64,000 bases of DNA. Source: Anoplopoma fimbria. Its lineage: Eukaryota > Chordata > Actinopteri > Perciformes > Anoplopomatidae. The position numbers were made by a program, and so were the translations under genes. Shown in pieces: positions 1 to 13,805 of the stretch. The stretch covers positions 16,910,433 through 16,974,432 of the forward strand of contig NC_072458.1 of assembly GCF_027596085.1 (NCBI RefSeq), read 5' to 3'. Below the pieces are notes generated by a model that did not search any database, had not been told where the DNA came from, and was given only the letters and a program-made list of their open reading frames with translations. Numbering within the stretch: the first letter of the stretch is position 1; each line of letters starts with the position of its first letter.

Positions 1-1405
1 TGTTGCTCATCTATCAGTATGGTTTAATACAGTATATTAACACATTGTATTCAATAATTTGTTTCATTTTGATTGGCTGAGTATAGTTACTCAGGTTTCA
101 CTATCTGTCAAAATGACATGTTGAAAAATATAAAGAAGTGTCCCAGGGTCAAAGCAAATTCAGTGATTATTTCAATCAATATTTGTCAACGCCTGCAGGG
201 TTAAAAAGTGGCTCTGATATCTGATATCATGTCTAATATATTGTAATGATTACATGTAAGCTAAATGTAGAGTAGGCCAAAGGATCAAACTTTCAGGGAG
301 ACACAAGTGAGTTGATATTCAGCTGAGGGGTGATTATTGACTGATTGAAAGCCTGCATTCTGAGAGATTGAATTGTTGTTAAGTGTAGTTGTCATTCCAA
401 TTATAAAAGTGGAAAAACAACAAAACATTGAAGAGCATAATTCTTAAAAAGCCATGGTGGACCTTATATGTTTCTAGACTATAATTGGACAACTGTCTGT
501 TTTTTTAATTAGCAATCAGAGCTTTAGCAAGGAAAGGGCCAAAGGTAAAGGCTCTATTACTCAATCCTACAGAGGAGCTTTATTAGCTTGGTGTTGGAAG
601 GTAAATATGGTAAATATCATAGCTCCGCTCCACCGACAGCGATGGAAGGATGTAGCAATGCAGCTGCATATCATGGTTGCATGATATGTCAAGCCGGGAG
701 ATATTTTCCCCACTTCTCGATCAGGGGAAACACTGTGATGTTGATTCATTCCTGTGGCCTGACAAAATATTAATCAGAAAGCAGCTTGTTTTTTTTTTTG
801 CACACATGCAGACGGCTCGTGTACGTTTTATTTTATATGAAAATGATGAAACACTTGCTCATAATATGTAAAATTGGTGTTTGGTTCTTTTATGTTTTGA
901 ATGTCAATGCATGTCATGTGTGTTCATGAAGAAGCATCATAACTTTCCCTTTGTGTTGCTTTGACTATTGGATTTTGCAAGGGCTTTGCAGGGTTTTGGA
1001 AACATATTCATTATTAATACATTTTGCTATCATGATGATTTGAATCAACGTAATATGAGTTTAATTATTTTGTTTGTGTCCGCAGTATCTTTTACAGGCA
1101 GTGACACTAACTCCCTATCTTTCAAATATCAAACACTCAATGCACCGTATCCACTATAAAGTGCAATATCCACCGAGATGATATTACATCATCTTGAGGG
1201 TCTGTCTTGAAGAGCATCCTTATATTGAAATCTAGTTTTAAAGGTTTCCATCGTTCCATGTTCTTTTATCGTCAATAAATCCATTAAAAAGACAAAACTT
1301 GCAATGTTGTGGTTCATATTTCAATACTTTCCTTTAAAGGAGCATGCAACAATAACAATAACAACTGTTTTATGGTTGAAAGGAACAAGAATTATCAGGA
1401 ATTCA

Positions 1406-1544
<139 letters not shown>

Positions 1545-1740
1545 GTTGATTTACACATGCAGAAAATTTCCTTTGCAGCCTTATTTCATTGGCAATACTT
1601 CTTAGTAAGATAAATTCATTATTTGTTTTGGTCGAAAACCATGTAATATATCATACAGAGAGTGGGGGAGGAACAGGGTTCTCGATATGGTTTCAGCAAC
1701 AAGATCGAATCCTATAAAGAATGTGTTTGTAACAGCAGCC

Positions 1741-1773
1741 CTGATTGTTGAAAACAGTCTTTTCAACAATCAG
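1741..1773. repeat. perfect 14-bp inverted repeat (hairpin)
   Basis: Arms CTGATTGTTGAAAA (1741-1754) and its exact complement (1760-1773) around a 5-nt loop CAGTC. It lies within duplication copy 1; the matching place in copy 2 (near 3680-3712) is not palindromic. Confidence 0.9.
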
Positions 1774-3131
1774 GATGAAAAGATGTGTTGCTATTAGCAA
1801 AAAAAGTATAGGATCACGTGAGCAAAGATATCTCATTTTTGTCAACAGAGATGAGCAATTAGTTATCGACAGTTTAATCCCTTGATGATATAATCGTTAC
1901 ACTGGTAAGACACTTCAGTTGCTTAGAACATCCTGAAGAGCAGCTTGGTGGGTTAGTAGAGGAAAGGTGGCAGTTAGTTTTAACAACCAAGAAAGTGTTT
2001 TAAGATTGGTAAAACCAATCCCAAAGCAATACCTACGCCTTAACTGTCCACTATCATATTGGAAATAGAGCCTTGTGTGGAGATATATTTCAAATGTTTG
2101 TATTTTGAACCAGATTGAGGGACTTTTTTAATGAGTTCCTGTCACGGTGCAGGGAATTCTCAAACAGGGATTGGACCAAAAAGCAGAGAATTAAGGAGAC
2201 GGCAGGATTACTTTAGTGACTAATTGAAGATTCAACATATAGTTGGCAAGAGCCCAAATGGGCAGAAGGTCCAGCAGGCCAGTTACAGGAAGACAAAAAA
2301 TGTTTGCATATCAGGGTTGGATACATGATGCCAGGAGATACATGTGTGGATTTATGTTTTGAGAGTTTTGAGAAAATGACCTATTAGCAGAATGCTTAAA
2401 TGGAGGATAATGCACTTTTTTCAGCACATTGATCACGTGGACCATGTTACCAATAATGCATTCAAAGATAATTATATAAATAAGTCAATTCAACAGTTTC
2501 AACCCTTTCCTAAGGCGACAGTGCTTGTTGGTGTTGGCTGTGATTGGGCTGATATGATATCTGTTCCAGTTAAGATTTGGGTGAGGTAATCCATTCTTTT
2601 TTATGATCTCAAGTGGGTTACTGTAACACCTTTAACATGAGCCTCAGTCAAATATCAGAGTGCAGTAGTTATGATATTGCAGTATGAATAAGCCTCTTTA
2701 CACAGTCTGAGCTTATTCACACTGATTGCCAACAAAATTAGTTTATTTAAATCTCTCAGATTGTAGATAACAGTGATATTTTTAATAAATATTGATATCA
2801 ACCTAATATACACATGATACTAGTGTGTAAATAATTCACTATAAACCAACTCAAAGAAGAATTTAACTGATAGAATTATTCTTTTTGTTCAAATTGACTA
2901 CAGATATTGCGATAAAATCCTTTTGGCCAATGTAATTATGGTAAAACCTGATATTGTGACAGCGGTATACAGCAGCCTTTCTTTTAGTACGATGAGGTGG
3001 TTTAATTGAGCAACAGTGGGTTTAAATAACCAAGCTGTGTGCTCAATTACAGCATCACTGTCAATGAATACCCTGTTGATTTCTTTTTAAATATTCAGTG
3101 AAACAACATTTTACAGCTAAGATGGTAATTA

Positions 3132-3848
3132 GAATCAATGTAATATGAATTTAATTGTTTTGTTTGTGTCTGCAGTATCTTGTACAGGCAATGACACTGA
3201 CTCCCTTTTCTCTACAAATCAATCACTCAATAGTTTATTACTTAGTGAGCAGTAAAATAAGATGTTCTGGCATTAATAAATCATCATGATTTTGCATAAT
3301 CATCCAGGCTGGATTGCCAACCTGGCAAGCTGTCAACACTAAAGGGGTCCCCCAAAGCCTCACTGTGGAGCACTTGGTTTGTGGTAGTTTAATGAATTGT
3401 AAATTTGTTCGGGAAGATGGGTTTTTGCACCGAAATGATATTACCTGATCTTGCGGGTCTGTCTTGAAGAGGGTCCTCATATTAAAATCTAGTTTCAAAG
3501 GTTTCCATCGTTCCATGTTCTTTTATTGTTAATAAATGCATTAAAAAGACAAACTAGCAATCTGTTGTTCCATCTCTCAATATTTTCTTTGAAGTAGAAA
3601 GCCACTCAGTGTAGCAACAACAAGTTTATCTATATATATATATATATCTCAATTCCCATAAAATATATGTGACAGCAGCACTGATTACTGCAAAACAGCA
3701 GATAGTCAATGACGAAAACATGTGTCGCTATTAGCAACAAATGCACATGGTCGTGTTAGCAACCACATGTGATTTATGTAGAGAGAGATGAGGAATAAAT
3801 CAATGACAGTTTTACCATTAATGTTTTTTTAGTGACACTGGTAAGACA
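3132..3848 (+). repeat. local duplication, copy 2
   Basis: Counterpart of 1042-1912 in direct orientation. The block 3428-3600 follows copy 1 (1169-1345) closely, including 'gtctgtcttgaagag' and 'cattaaaaagacaaa'. It could be a tandem segmental duplication or two copies of an unlisted interspersed repeat; no terminal repeats are visible. Confidence 0.7.
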
Positions 3849-3999
3849 AAGAGGCGTGGTTGACATTTAATTCACTGACCATCAACTTACATCATTAGCA
3901 AGTGACAAATTAGTCAGATGACTAATGACTCTCATGACTACAACAGACGTGACAAAATGTTAATGTTTATTTTTAAAACACGAACATCAGTCATTTGGA

Positions 4000-6856
4000 A
4001 ATAAAACCATCCACCTCCACCACCAAACACAATACTAGCCAATGTACAATGGCTGCCTGTTATTTACCGTATTGGTTTAAAGATTTTACTCATCGCTTTT
4101 AAAATGATCTTTTATGTGCCTGGGCGTTGACTTAAATCAATGGATGCAGCTCTGCTGGTTTTTCCTAAACCTCGGCTTGTGAGCAAAGGTGACTTGTCCT
4201 CTGCTTTCAGGGAACTCTTTGGCTGTTGGAATCAGACATCTACATAATTATCATCTTTTACATCCTTTTTAAACTTAAGAAAACCTGTATTAAATATTGA
4301 ACATGTTGTGGGTTTTCATCATCCATCCCAGGTCATTTTAAATATATATTTTTAGACTTACTTTAATCCTCCTGTTTTTGTTTTTTCCTCTGTGAATGTA
4401 TTTTATTCTACTGTTGTTAAATTTTAATTTGTATCTGCGGTTTTCTTTCCTAAGAGCACTTTGTAACCTCATTAAGCAAAGTGGGATAGACCGTTTCATC
4501 AGAATTGCATTGCTAGGCAACCGCTTGGGTCCATGTTTATACCTAGTTTATGTCATTCACATACACTGCAACAAAAATGGAATGATTAACTGTGAAATAT
4601 TCTGAAAAAAGTTATTTATTAATAATGATTATTATGCTTTATAAAAATATACATTATTAGTGATTTAAAAAATAATAATAATGAAGATTATTTTAAGTAT
4701 TATTTACATTATTATTATCATTATAAATAAGAAGTATTAGCATTTGTAACATTTTAAGAAAAGATAAGGGGAAAACAATCTGTAATACTGTGCTATACAA
4801 GTTTAAAACATTGTGTAGATAATTAGTTGGTTGTGTACAAAAAATAAGAAGCTTGTTAAGATAAAAGGTGTTCTTTGAAAGGGCCGCTAATGAGAAGCTA
4901 AACTCTGTGCATAAATGAAGCCGAAAAACACAGAGAATCAATTCACTGACTCTTTCCTCTGTTGTGGTCCTCCTTGTTTGTGTTCAATCAACACATGTGA
5001 TATAATATATTAACTACACTAAAGACTTAATAGATGCAAGTTAATTTCACAGCGGTCTACCTGAAAGCTCTTCATTTGCTTACATCAATTCAGCCTCTGT
5101 GTCAGCTACCCTGATTATTCTGTTATATTTCCAAAAATACGACTTAATGGATCACTTCAAAGACACTCGTGAATCACAAAACATTGTAACCCTGTTAATT
5201 AAATGCATAGTCCAATTTGCATTAATATGTTTCTCTTTTGCAATTGTTCCTTTTTCAGCTACTTCTTTTCCCTTAAAAACCAATAATACTCTATTGCGAT
5301 ATCAAGTGGATTTCATTCTTTGCCGTCTTGCTTCATTTGAGCTCACAGATGAGAAAGAAATACATTCAATATAGCAACAGAACATCTAAGCAAATCATTC
5401 ATTGTACTATTTAAATCCATGTGAGTAAAACGGCCATACAATTCATATGGAACAGTCAGAATAGTATGAAAAAGATTAAAATACAAAAAATAAATATGAG
5501 CAGCTTCTCCAAGCTGGAAACATGCAAACAAAGCCTTTTATCACTGAATATATTTGGGTTTTTAAAAGAAGATTAAAGCAATAGTTTGAACTGAGTCTTA
5601 TTTTCTTTCTTGATGAGACTGGAGTAGTGAAGATTGATACCACTCTCATAATGGTCCGCTAACTGCCACCATCCTTCCTCACCACTTTTCTAAGATTTAG
5701 TTTAGTAATGATTTCAATCATTTAATCTAACTCCCAACAAGAACGCAAATAACCATATTTCCCAAATTGTTCAAATATTCTTTTAAATTATATGCCACAA
5801 AAGATCTTTAGGCAAATAATAAATAAACCAGCCTGTCACTGTTCCCATGAATCTGAGCTACCATGAATTATCACTGTGACAGCTCAAGGATTTGCCCGTG
5901 GACGGAATTGTGAAGAGAAAAACGACTGTCCTGCTTCTTGACTTATTCATGGACAAAAAATAGAGCACAGAGCAGTCCTGACAATAAGGAGAAGAGAAAT
6001 GATGGCGTGAATTTTATAAAAATCATAATGGCCAATGGTCTAATTTTAAGCCTCGTACTAATTTATTCAGCAGACCTCCCCTTGTTTCCTCTAAGGTATT
6101 GCCCTGAGATATGTTTTTGCACTCTTATTAACCACATATGTTAGATTGATTTGAGATGTAGGTTTTGAGAAGCTGCTTGATGCAAATTACATATTGACAG
6201 GCTCTCTGGCCAAATCAATGCATCGCCATGAGCCAAGGCTAAAAAAAATTAACTAATCATACAGAGGAGCGCTGATGGATAATCCTGTGACAACAAAGAA
6301 GAAATTAAAAGGCTCACTTGGCTGTAGGTGTATTAGAGTTTGGTTCACCCTTGGGTTAATAACTAATAATGTGGTTTTGACAGTGAGTATTTTCTTCATA
6401 TTCACGCTAAGTCTGAGTAGAAGCTCATAATTTCATGTGTTGTAGATTTTTTGTTTTAAGGGTGATGAAGTTTAGTTTGACATTTACAGAAGTATGCTTA
6501 TTGGCTCTCTTGAAGCAAGAAAATAAAAAAGTACAAATAAGAAGAAATGTTTCCATTATAATTTTTTTCCTTTACAATATTACAATACCTGAACTATTAT
6601 ATCGTGTTTCCCCAGTTCTTAAATTAAGGCAACTACTTTTTGAATGACAATTTTTCTGAAATTTGTTATTGTCTGCTTAAATATGTGCTAATTTGCATAT
6701 GTTTCCCATGACATTTCCAACAGAAATCTGAACATCGGATAAAGGCAGGTTCAAAATTAAATATTAGAATCAAAGGTTCAACAAAAGGGAAAACGACAAA
6801 AATCTCTTGTTATTACTCCATGAATTAAAAATATGGAGTTTTTAAGAATAAAATGT
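4000..6856. other. intergenic, no gene recognised
   Basis: AT-rich DNA. Open frames are short and without family resemblance. The part at 5840-6240 is less AT-rich and looks conserved-element-like (see its own entry). Confidence 0.5.
5840..6240. other. candidate conserved non-coding element
   Basis: A balanced-composition, non-repetitive stretch without a long frame, containing a TGACAGCTC (MEIS/TGIF-like) site near 5877 and an ATGCAAAT POU octamer at about 6180-6187. The judgement rests on composition and motif content only; no alignment was possible. Confidence 0.25.
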
Positions 6857-7036
6857 TTTATAAATCAGACTATGAATGCTGTATGAACAAACCAAAAAAA
6901 ACAAGTTTTTGAGATTTTATGTTTTGTAAATATAAAAATTATTTCCACTAGTCTAAAAAACGACATGTTATGGAAGCAGTTAAAGCCCAAAAGCTCAAAT
7001 TTCAACTTTATGCTTCTTCCCTATGATACCAAAATA
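6857..7036 (+). repeat. 180-bp direct repeat, copy 1
   Basis: Nearly identical to 12691-12869, with about four differences by eye (mainly A-run length and two A/G changes). Shared landmarks: 'aaatcagactatgaatgctg' at the start and 'cttccctatgatacc' near the end. No inverted termini or reading frame; the family is not recognised. Confidence 0.9.
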
Positions 7037-10000
7037 GATAAACAATCTTCCTCCTAACAAAATCTACATTGATGACACTGTTGAATTTCTCCATGTTTAA
7101 GTTATTTTGAATGCAGGTATCTTTTAGATCCACTAAGGTGACCCCCCTATAGGGCGTTATTTCCCCTCACTCGCTGTGCATCGTGTATGCACCCAGTCAC
7201 CTTCAAATGCCTGCTATGTACAGTGCTAACCAGACTCGACATAGCTGCTTCATTATACAGGTATTTACATGGAGCTCCAGAAACCAACCAGTAGCCTACT
7301 ACTTTGCTGAAACACCCGGCCAATGCCCACTGTTTTCAGGAAAACTGCTCCAGCTCACTTACAATCAGATATTCGGCTATAGCTGCTCCTCAGATTCATC
7401 CGTGGTTAGACTTTTTCAGGGATATTCCTATGTTCCATGACTGCCCCCCCCCTAAAAATAATCAATTCATGATGAGGTCTAATCACTCAAGGCCCTTTAT
7501 ATCTGTTCAGCTTCTCAGCCTATATATCACATTTATTCATTCTATAAATAACTCTCTAAGCCCCATATTCAATTAGTCTCTCCTGATTGCAATAATAAAT
7601 GAAAACTCTGATTGCAACTTCTTTATAAATGTGTATTATTCTGTGCTTTTATATATTATATTCAGAGCTGGCCAAGAAAATTTCAGAAAGGAAGTTTTCC
7701 CTCTGGAGTTGTCGACATGAAAAAAGAACCATGAAGGCAAGTAACATGAAGAGCTATGGCACAAAGTCTGCACTGCCCACTGTCTCATGACCGAAAGTCT
7801 GTATGCAAGCAGCAGACAGCATGCAGGAGTGTTCTTCTTCTCTGAAACATAATGTTAATACTGCTACTACTACTAGTAGAGAGAGTCCTCACATGAAAAA
7901 CAACAGCAATAGTTGTTTTTTCAAAGCCATGGTCGGACAGACATTAGCAAGAAATTCAGCCACCTTATTTATTTCAATGAGACAACACTGTTGGTATATA
8001 GCTGCCTTTGAAATACATAGAATCCCCAACATGTAAAATCCTGTCTCATAGTGCGACATGTTCTCATTCCAAACTCACAAACCTACTCTTCGTCAGTGTC
8101 CCTCAGCGTTTGATACCGACGTACAGAAACACACTTTAGCGTCTGTATCACATGCACCAGACCTTCAACTAACTCAAATGCTGTGTCATTATTAGACGAA
8201 CAGCGCAACTGATGGCTTATGACAAGTGAGAATATCTGCTTAGGCAGGTGGGAGGGCAGGCTGGATGGGTCAAACAAACACAGGACTTTCACCCAGGAGA
8301 CCGCTGTTTGTGTCACGTGTGAAACCAAGTCAACATTGACTTATTTTACATTAGTTTTGTAACTTGACTTCCTTACTCAACTAACCAAATTGTTTTGTAG
8401 TATAGGCAAACCAAAAACTAAGTAAAGCTACATTGGAAGTTTATTTTGAAAAGAGGCCGAATTCATGTAATGAGGGGAAACTATACGTTTTCAGTCAACA
8501 CGGAAGTTTATTTTGAAAAGACACTATACATGTTATACAAGTAGAAACTGACGCGCTGTCCCTGTCAAGTTGTAATGTGCCTATTAGAATGTAAACCACT
8601 GTGTAGTGTTTGGCTCATTTATTTAGACTTGAAATTCATAGATCTTTTACTTGGCCCGCCTGCCTGCTTACCAAATTGATCAACAGTAGCAGCTGCAATA
8701 ATTGCTTCACACAGCTCATGGAGGCAATTAAGGTTCTTCAAATGAGGCGTATTGACACCACAAGCATCACAGCCTGAAAATACAGGATTTTAACCAAGAC
8801 AGGAAGAACAGTACCTGGAGTTTGGTTTCACTTGGACTGGCTCCAGAGACTCAAAGTCGATAGCATTCAAGCTGCAAAACTTTGCAGTGTACCTGATCAA
8901 TGTTGCAATAATCTATAGTATCAATATGGTGCCACACAGCTTGAAAATAACAACTTTGGGAGGAGCATTGATGACAGCATAAAGCAAGCTGATAAAAGAG
9001 CACCAGGGGGATTTGAGCCAGCTCTTTTGTAAGACTCTGAGAGCTGAGGAGTGCAAGGCGTTGCAGTAACTGATCATCAGCCTTGATGGCACTCAGCTGA
9101 GAGGAGACAACTAGTAACACCAATCTTGTCTCTGGCTGGTCTCTTGTCTCTCCAATCCCGTTAATGCCACGCTCCTTCATTATGGTCTGTCTCTGTCGTG
9201 ATTCTCCAGCTGCACCGGCAGCACACTTCAGAAACAGGCAGACGATGACGAATCCCCAGTGGAAATGAATGCTTCATTAATGGCTAATTGAATAGGAGTT
9301 ATTTGCTTCTCAGGATTCCATTTGGGAGGGAGCTTATTTTCCTGGCATCTGTTTTCTTAAATTGTATTTCTTTAAGAGCAAATAAGAGAAGATGGAAGGG
9401 AATAGATCTAATATTTTCCCTATCTTTTCGTTTAGTCCCTAGTCTACTTTTTCTTCTTCACATCTAAACTTTTTTTCCGTATCTGATGGGAGGGTCCAAG
9501 GACAGAGGGTACCGTATATACTAAAGATTGTAAAGATTTTGGGTGATACAAATAAATTGAAATTGAAAAAAAGTGTTGGCTAGTGAGGTTTATTCGACAT
9601 CAAATTGGAAACAAATAGATTTCTGTTTGGACCAGACTTTGAAATAAGAGAGAAAATTGGGTTTTTGATAGTTACAACACTGCTGCCTTCCAACACTCAT
9701 GGTGCTACTCATGGCTTACTTCCCATGGCACCTCCCACTTTACTATCATATTGGAACAGAGTAAATAAAAACCACACTTAAAAAAAAAAGGTGCATTTCT
9801 CAAAATTATGTTGAAAGTCTTTCCCCAAACACCTGAAAAGTCATTTCAACTTTCAATCATGAATTTAACGTGGGAGTAAGTGACCTTAACTCTAGCTATT
9901 TCATAACTATTAGGGTGATACACTGGGGTGATGCTGTGGGCAACCCAGGAAATAGGGGCTTGTTAATAGGCTACATAGTTTTTCTTGCAATATTTCAGAA

Positions 10001-11967
10001 GAAAATTGTGTTAAAATAGTAAAAGTTATAAATCTATATCATGGATGGATGCGACCCCTAGCATTCCCCTACACTGCCTAGGGACCGGCTCTGTGTAGCG
10101 TTGACATTTCCTTTTAACGAAACCATGAAAAACAGCCCCAGATCAATAAGGACACCTATATAAAAACCCTGTCACTTATCGAAGTAACTGCAACTTTCAT
10201 TTAAATGATCAATAAGTTAAGGTTTGTCTACTTTTTGTGTGTAATTCACTTAAATGAAGGCCATTTTCTACAATAAGTAGATTTAAATTACAGTGCAGTA
10301 AACTGACGGTTATAAGAACAATGTAAGACCCACTCTTTTAATCAACCAAATACAGTACTCTTCACACATACTTAGAAACTCTGACTGTGAATTTATCTAA
10401 ATTCCCACCGAGTAAAATAAAAGAAAATAGACAGCATTAAAGAAGCAGCTTCTAATCCATAAACGTGGTGCTTTGAGGGCTTTTTATATTTAGGAGTGTA
10501 GCAGAATTCCATTAATCACTATGTAGCAAGACGAGGACATTTTTCTTGGAAGCTAATTTTCTAAAAGGTAATTGGTAAATCTGCAAGCCTCTTTCTCTTA
10601 ATGCCTGAGTGCTTCTAAATGGTGATATTTTTTTCTTACTTGCCACAATTTCACATAAAACACTAAGTGCTCACATTTTAGCTGGAGAAGACCGAGTAAA
10701 GCACACACTCAGAAGACAAATAGAGACGCTGCTGTGAGTTAAATTCCAGTTAAATGCAGTGATACAAATATTATAGGTTAACTTTTATATTTTTATATTT
10801 GACACCTGCAAATGATGTGATAATTGTGAAAATTCAATATAATGAGATACTTAGTCAAAATTATGAGCTACTAAAAACTACAAAAACCTGTTTTCACTCT
10901 CCATGCATCAAATACCGCAGATTGGTCCTTGCATATGCGCTGGTTATGCAACTAACTCCAATGTAAACACACCTGCATCCTTATTATCATCTTTGAGCAA
11001 CTGATGAAGTATAAAGAGTAATAAGTCGTCCATACAGAAACACACATAGAGGGTCATGGTTAAAAGCTTAGCGGCACTGACCAAGCTGCTATATTTGACG
11101 CACTGAGGTGAGAATATGTTTAAAAAGTGCTAAATCAAAGTTATGAGATAACTAGACACTATACATAATCTGCTCTTTTAAACCTAGTTCAGAATTCTGA
11201 ATAAATATATAAGAATTATGACTGTATATTTATTTCTGGGATTCTTTTTTTGGGACCATATCTTTAGCCAAAGAAACTATGTAAGAAATTTAGAATTTTG
11301 GCTAATAACTATACGTTAATTTGTGTTGAATTTACCAGGCTATATTTTTTTAGATCAGTATATTCTTATGTGCAAGTAGGGAGCTCTGTCAGCTACTTTT
11401 TATATATCTATAAAGAAAAGAAAAAACAGTGAGTGACATTTCCCATTGCAAAAAAAAATAAATTAACACATTTTCCAATACTGTCTTTTTTAGATGAAAT
11501 CTGTCACTTGTACAATTGGTGTTAGCAATAACTGAAATTCCACTTTCACTTTGCTCTGTGCAATCCGTACAGTTAAAAACCTTTAAGTTTATAAAAATTC
11601 CTCGGTGAATTATACAAGGCTGCTGATTATTTATTGGCACTTTGTAGATTACTTCATTGATAAGTTTTAAAGATGTGACATGCAGGGTGGAAGTGATAAA
11701 AAAGCTAATGGGTTTTATGAAAAGCGATACTGAGTGAAAAACGTGCTGCTGGCATTTTATCTGCAGAGACTTGATTAGAGAGGGAGGCAACCATCCGCTT
11801 TAAGCTTTGACCCTGTATGATCTATTAAACAGAGACAAACGATGGGAGGGAGTGGGTTACATCCTTTATTTTTTCCTGAACACATTGCTTTGGCCTATTT
11901 GGAAAATACTAAATGGTGAAATAAAGATGTGCAGCAGCATTCATAAGCTGATAGAAAAACAAGACTA
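7037..11967. other. intergenic, no gene recognised
   Basis: No exon with recognisable protein similarity on either strand. A short fragment at 9518-9568 ('gggtgatacaaataaattga' type) resembles the tail of a fish retroposon. The stretch near 9240-9330 around 'cattaatggctaattgaata' has the look of a homeobox-rich regulatory element but is unproven. Confidence 0.45.
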
Positions 11968-12486
11968 AGAGATAAGATAAGATAAGATAAGATAATCCTT
12001 TATTAGTCCCGCAGGGAAATTTGCAGGCTTACAGCAGCATAGAGTAAAGTGCACACAAGAGACATAGTAAAGAAAGACAAGATAAAAATAAAAAAATGAA
12101 AAATAAAAAAAACAAGTATTATAAATAAGCAATAAAAACAGTAGAAAAACACAATAACTGAAATATAATATTTACAGACAGAAAAAAACTATTTTAACTA
12201 TTATTGCACAGTGTTTTTATTGTCATGTGTCATGTGGTCTGCTGGGAGCAGAGCTGGTTGTGCAGCCTGACAGCAGCAGGAAGGAAGGACCTGCGGTACC
12301 TCTCCTTCACACACCGGGGGTGAAGCAGCCGGTGGCTGAAGGAGCTGCACAGAGCTGCCAGGGTGTCCTGCATGGGGTGAGAGGTGTTGTTCATCAGGGA
12401 TGATAGCTTGGCCATCATCCTCCTGTCTCCCACCACCTCCACCGTATCCAGTGGACTAAGTGGCTGTTCTTGAGCTACGTTCTTTG
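11968..12486 (-). mobile_element. LINE (non-LTR retrotransposon) 3' remnant
   Basis: On the minus strand about 80 codons upstream of 12.24 kb encode the end of a fish LINE ORF2: GDRRMMAKLSSLMNN, then a stretch ending ERYRRSFLPAAVRLHNQ. This is followed by an AT-rich 3' UTR, the tail CCTGCGGGACTAATAAAGGA and (TTATC)n, seen on the plus strand as (GATAA)5 at 11971-11995. 5'-truncated as usual for LINEs. Same family as the two tails at 48.4-49.0 kb, which lie in the opposite orientation. Exact clade not assigned. Confidence 0.85.
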
Positions 12487-12545
12487 AGCTGATGGGAATG
12501 TCATTCGTTTTGTAGATATAGGTAAACATGAATGTCTGTACATTA
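12487..12545. repeat. fragment of a common fish repeat
   Basis: 'gatgggaatgtcatt' and 'aacatgaatgtctgta' match parts of the fish interspersed repeat seen in longer form at 18.3-18.9 kb. The fragment directly abuts the LINE remnant. Confidence 0.4.
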
Positions 12546-12656
12546 TGTTTTGCCAATAGATTTAGAGATATTGAAACTAATTTCATAATAATTCACAAAA
12601 ATACTCGGTTGCAGAATTTCTTAAAGAAGAGTCCAAATTTGAAGTGGACCCATGGG

Positions 12657-12685
12657 ACTTTGGTAATGTGAAAGATTACCAAAGT
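12657..12685. repeat. 11-bp inverted repeat
   Basis: ACTTTGGTAAT (12657-12667), 7-nt loop, ATTACCAAAGT (12675-12685). It abuts the 180-bp repeat copy and is absent beside the other copy. Confidence 0.85.
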
Positions 12686-12690
12686 AATGC

Positions 12691-12869
12691 TTTGTAAATC
12701 AGACTATGAATGCTGTATGAACAAACCAAAAAAAAAAGTTTTTGAGATTTTATGTTTTGTAAATATAAAAATTATTTCCACTAGTCTAAAAAACAACATG
12801 TTATGGAAGCAGTTAAAGCCCAAAAGCTCAAATTTCAACTTTATGCTTCTTCCCTATGATACCAAAATA
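12691..12869 (+). repeat. 180-bp direct repeat, copy 2
   Basis: Second copy of 6857-7036, same orientation, 5.8 kb away. It is immediately preceded by an 11-bp hairpin at 12657-12685. High identity points to a recent transposition or gene-conversion event. Confidence 0.9.
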
Positions 12870-13562
12870 TGATATCAAAAATGCTTTTTGTGGGGATAAT
12901 TTGTCTGTGTCTGACAAGGTTAATATAATTTGCATGGGTAAATATCATATTTACTACAGTTAATGGAGGAAAAGTAAGCTCTTATTCATTTGGTTTGTAA
13001 TTGAATAGTCTGTAGGGAAAAAGCAGGACTACATTTTTATTATTTGATTCATACCCCTTTTTTTAAGCCTTTGATCCACTTTGTGTTTAAGAAATTACAG
13101 TGTATTGGTATATTTATATGTAAACTTAAATTTATATCTCCCTTATTTTTTTCTTTTCTTTATCTATTCATATTTGATAATATTCACATTGCAACAACTT
13201 TGTTTTTTCTCTTAAAAGATTAAAGCTGTCCCAGGCTATAGAAGATAAGGATGGAAGCCCTGACGTCCTGCCAGATTTCTTACCTCGTCAAAAGACCACA
13301 CAAATTCTCATCCATCTTCCTGATTCCTAATGCAACCCAACAGAACTGGACCATTAGCTGAGTGTCTAGTCACTTCTCTCTGGAGCTTTCTCCTGCGACC
13401 GCAGACACACCAGAAGCTTCTTTACTCCCCTCAGCGCAGTTTATCAGGACTTTTTCATGTTTTGTTTTTATTATGTAACGTAGGCCACTTGAAAAGTATG
13501 ATACTTGTGATAAAACGTACTGAAGTAAAAATAATGTATTTTATTTCAAAGCACTTTTACTC

Positions 13563-13805
13563 TACATGTCATTCACCCCATTCACACCCATTCATACGGG
13601 GCCTACCATGTGAGGTCCCACCTGCCTATCGCGACTATCACTTTCACACCATGGCACAAGCACACCCCATTCATACGGCACAGCTTTGGGGAGCAACTTG
13701 GGATTAAGTGCCAAGGACAGTGCAAAGGTAACATCGACATGGACTGGAGGAGAAGATCTTCAGATTGGAAGACAACCGCTCTACTTCTGAGTCACTCTCA
13801 TGAAT
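13563..13805 (+). repeat. common teleost interspersed repeat (decayed)
   Basis: The order 'ttcacacccattca', 'ggggagcaacttgggattaa', 'gtgccaaggaca', 'gacatgga', 'gattggaagacaaccgctct', 'ctgagtcac' follows a very widespread fish repeat whose consensus I recall in that order. Open frames across it are not genes. Confidence 0.6.

Noticed and set aside
8083..8328. 81-residue minus-strand frame ending DTDEE
   Set aside because: No family recognised and no convincing splice sites around it.
12230..12586. 118-residue minus-strand frame as a host gene
   Set aside because: It is the C-terminus of a LINE ORF2 fused by chance to flanking sequence; followed by the LINE tail.
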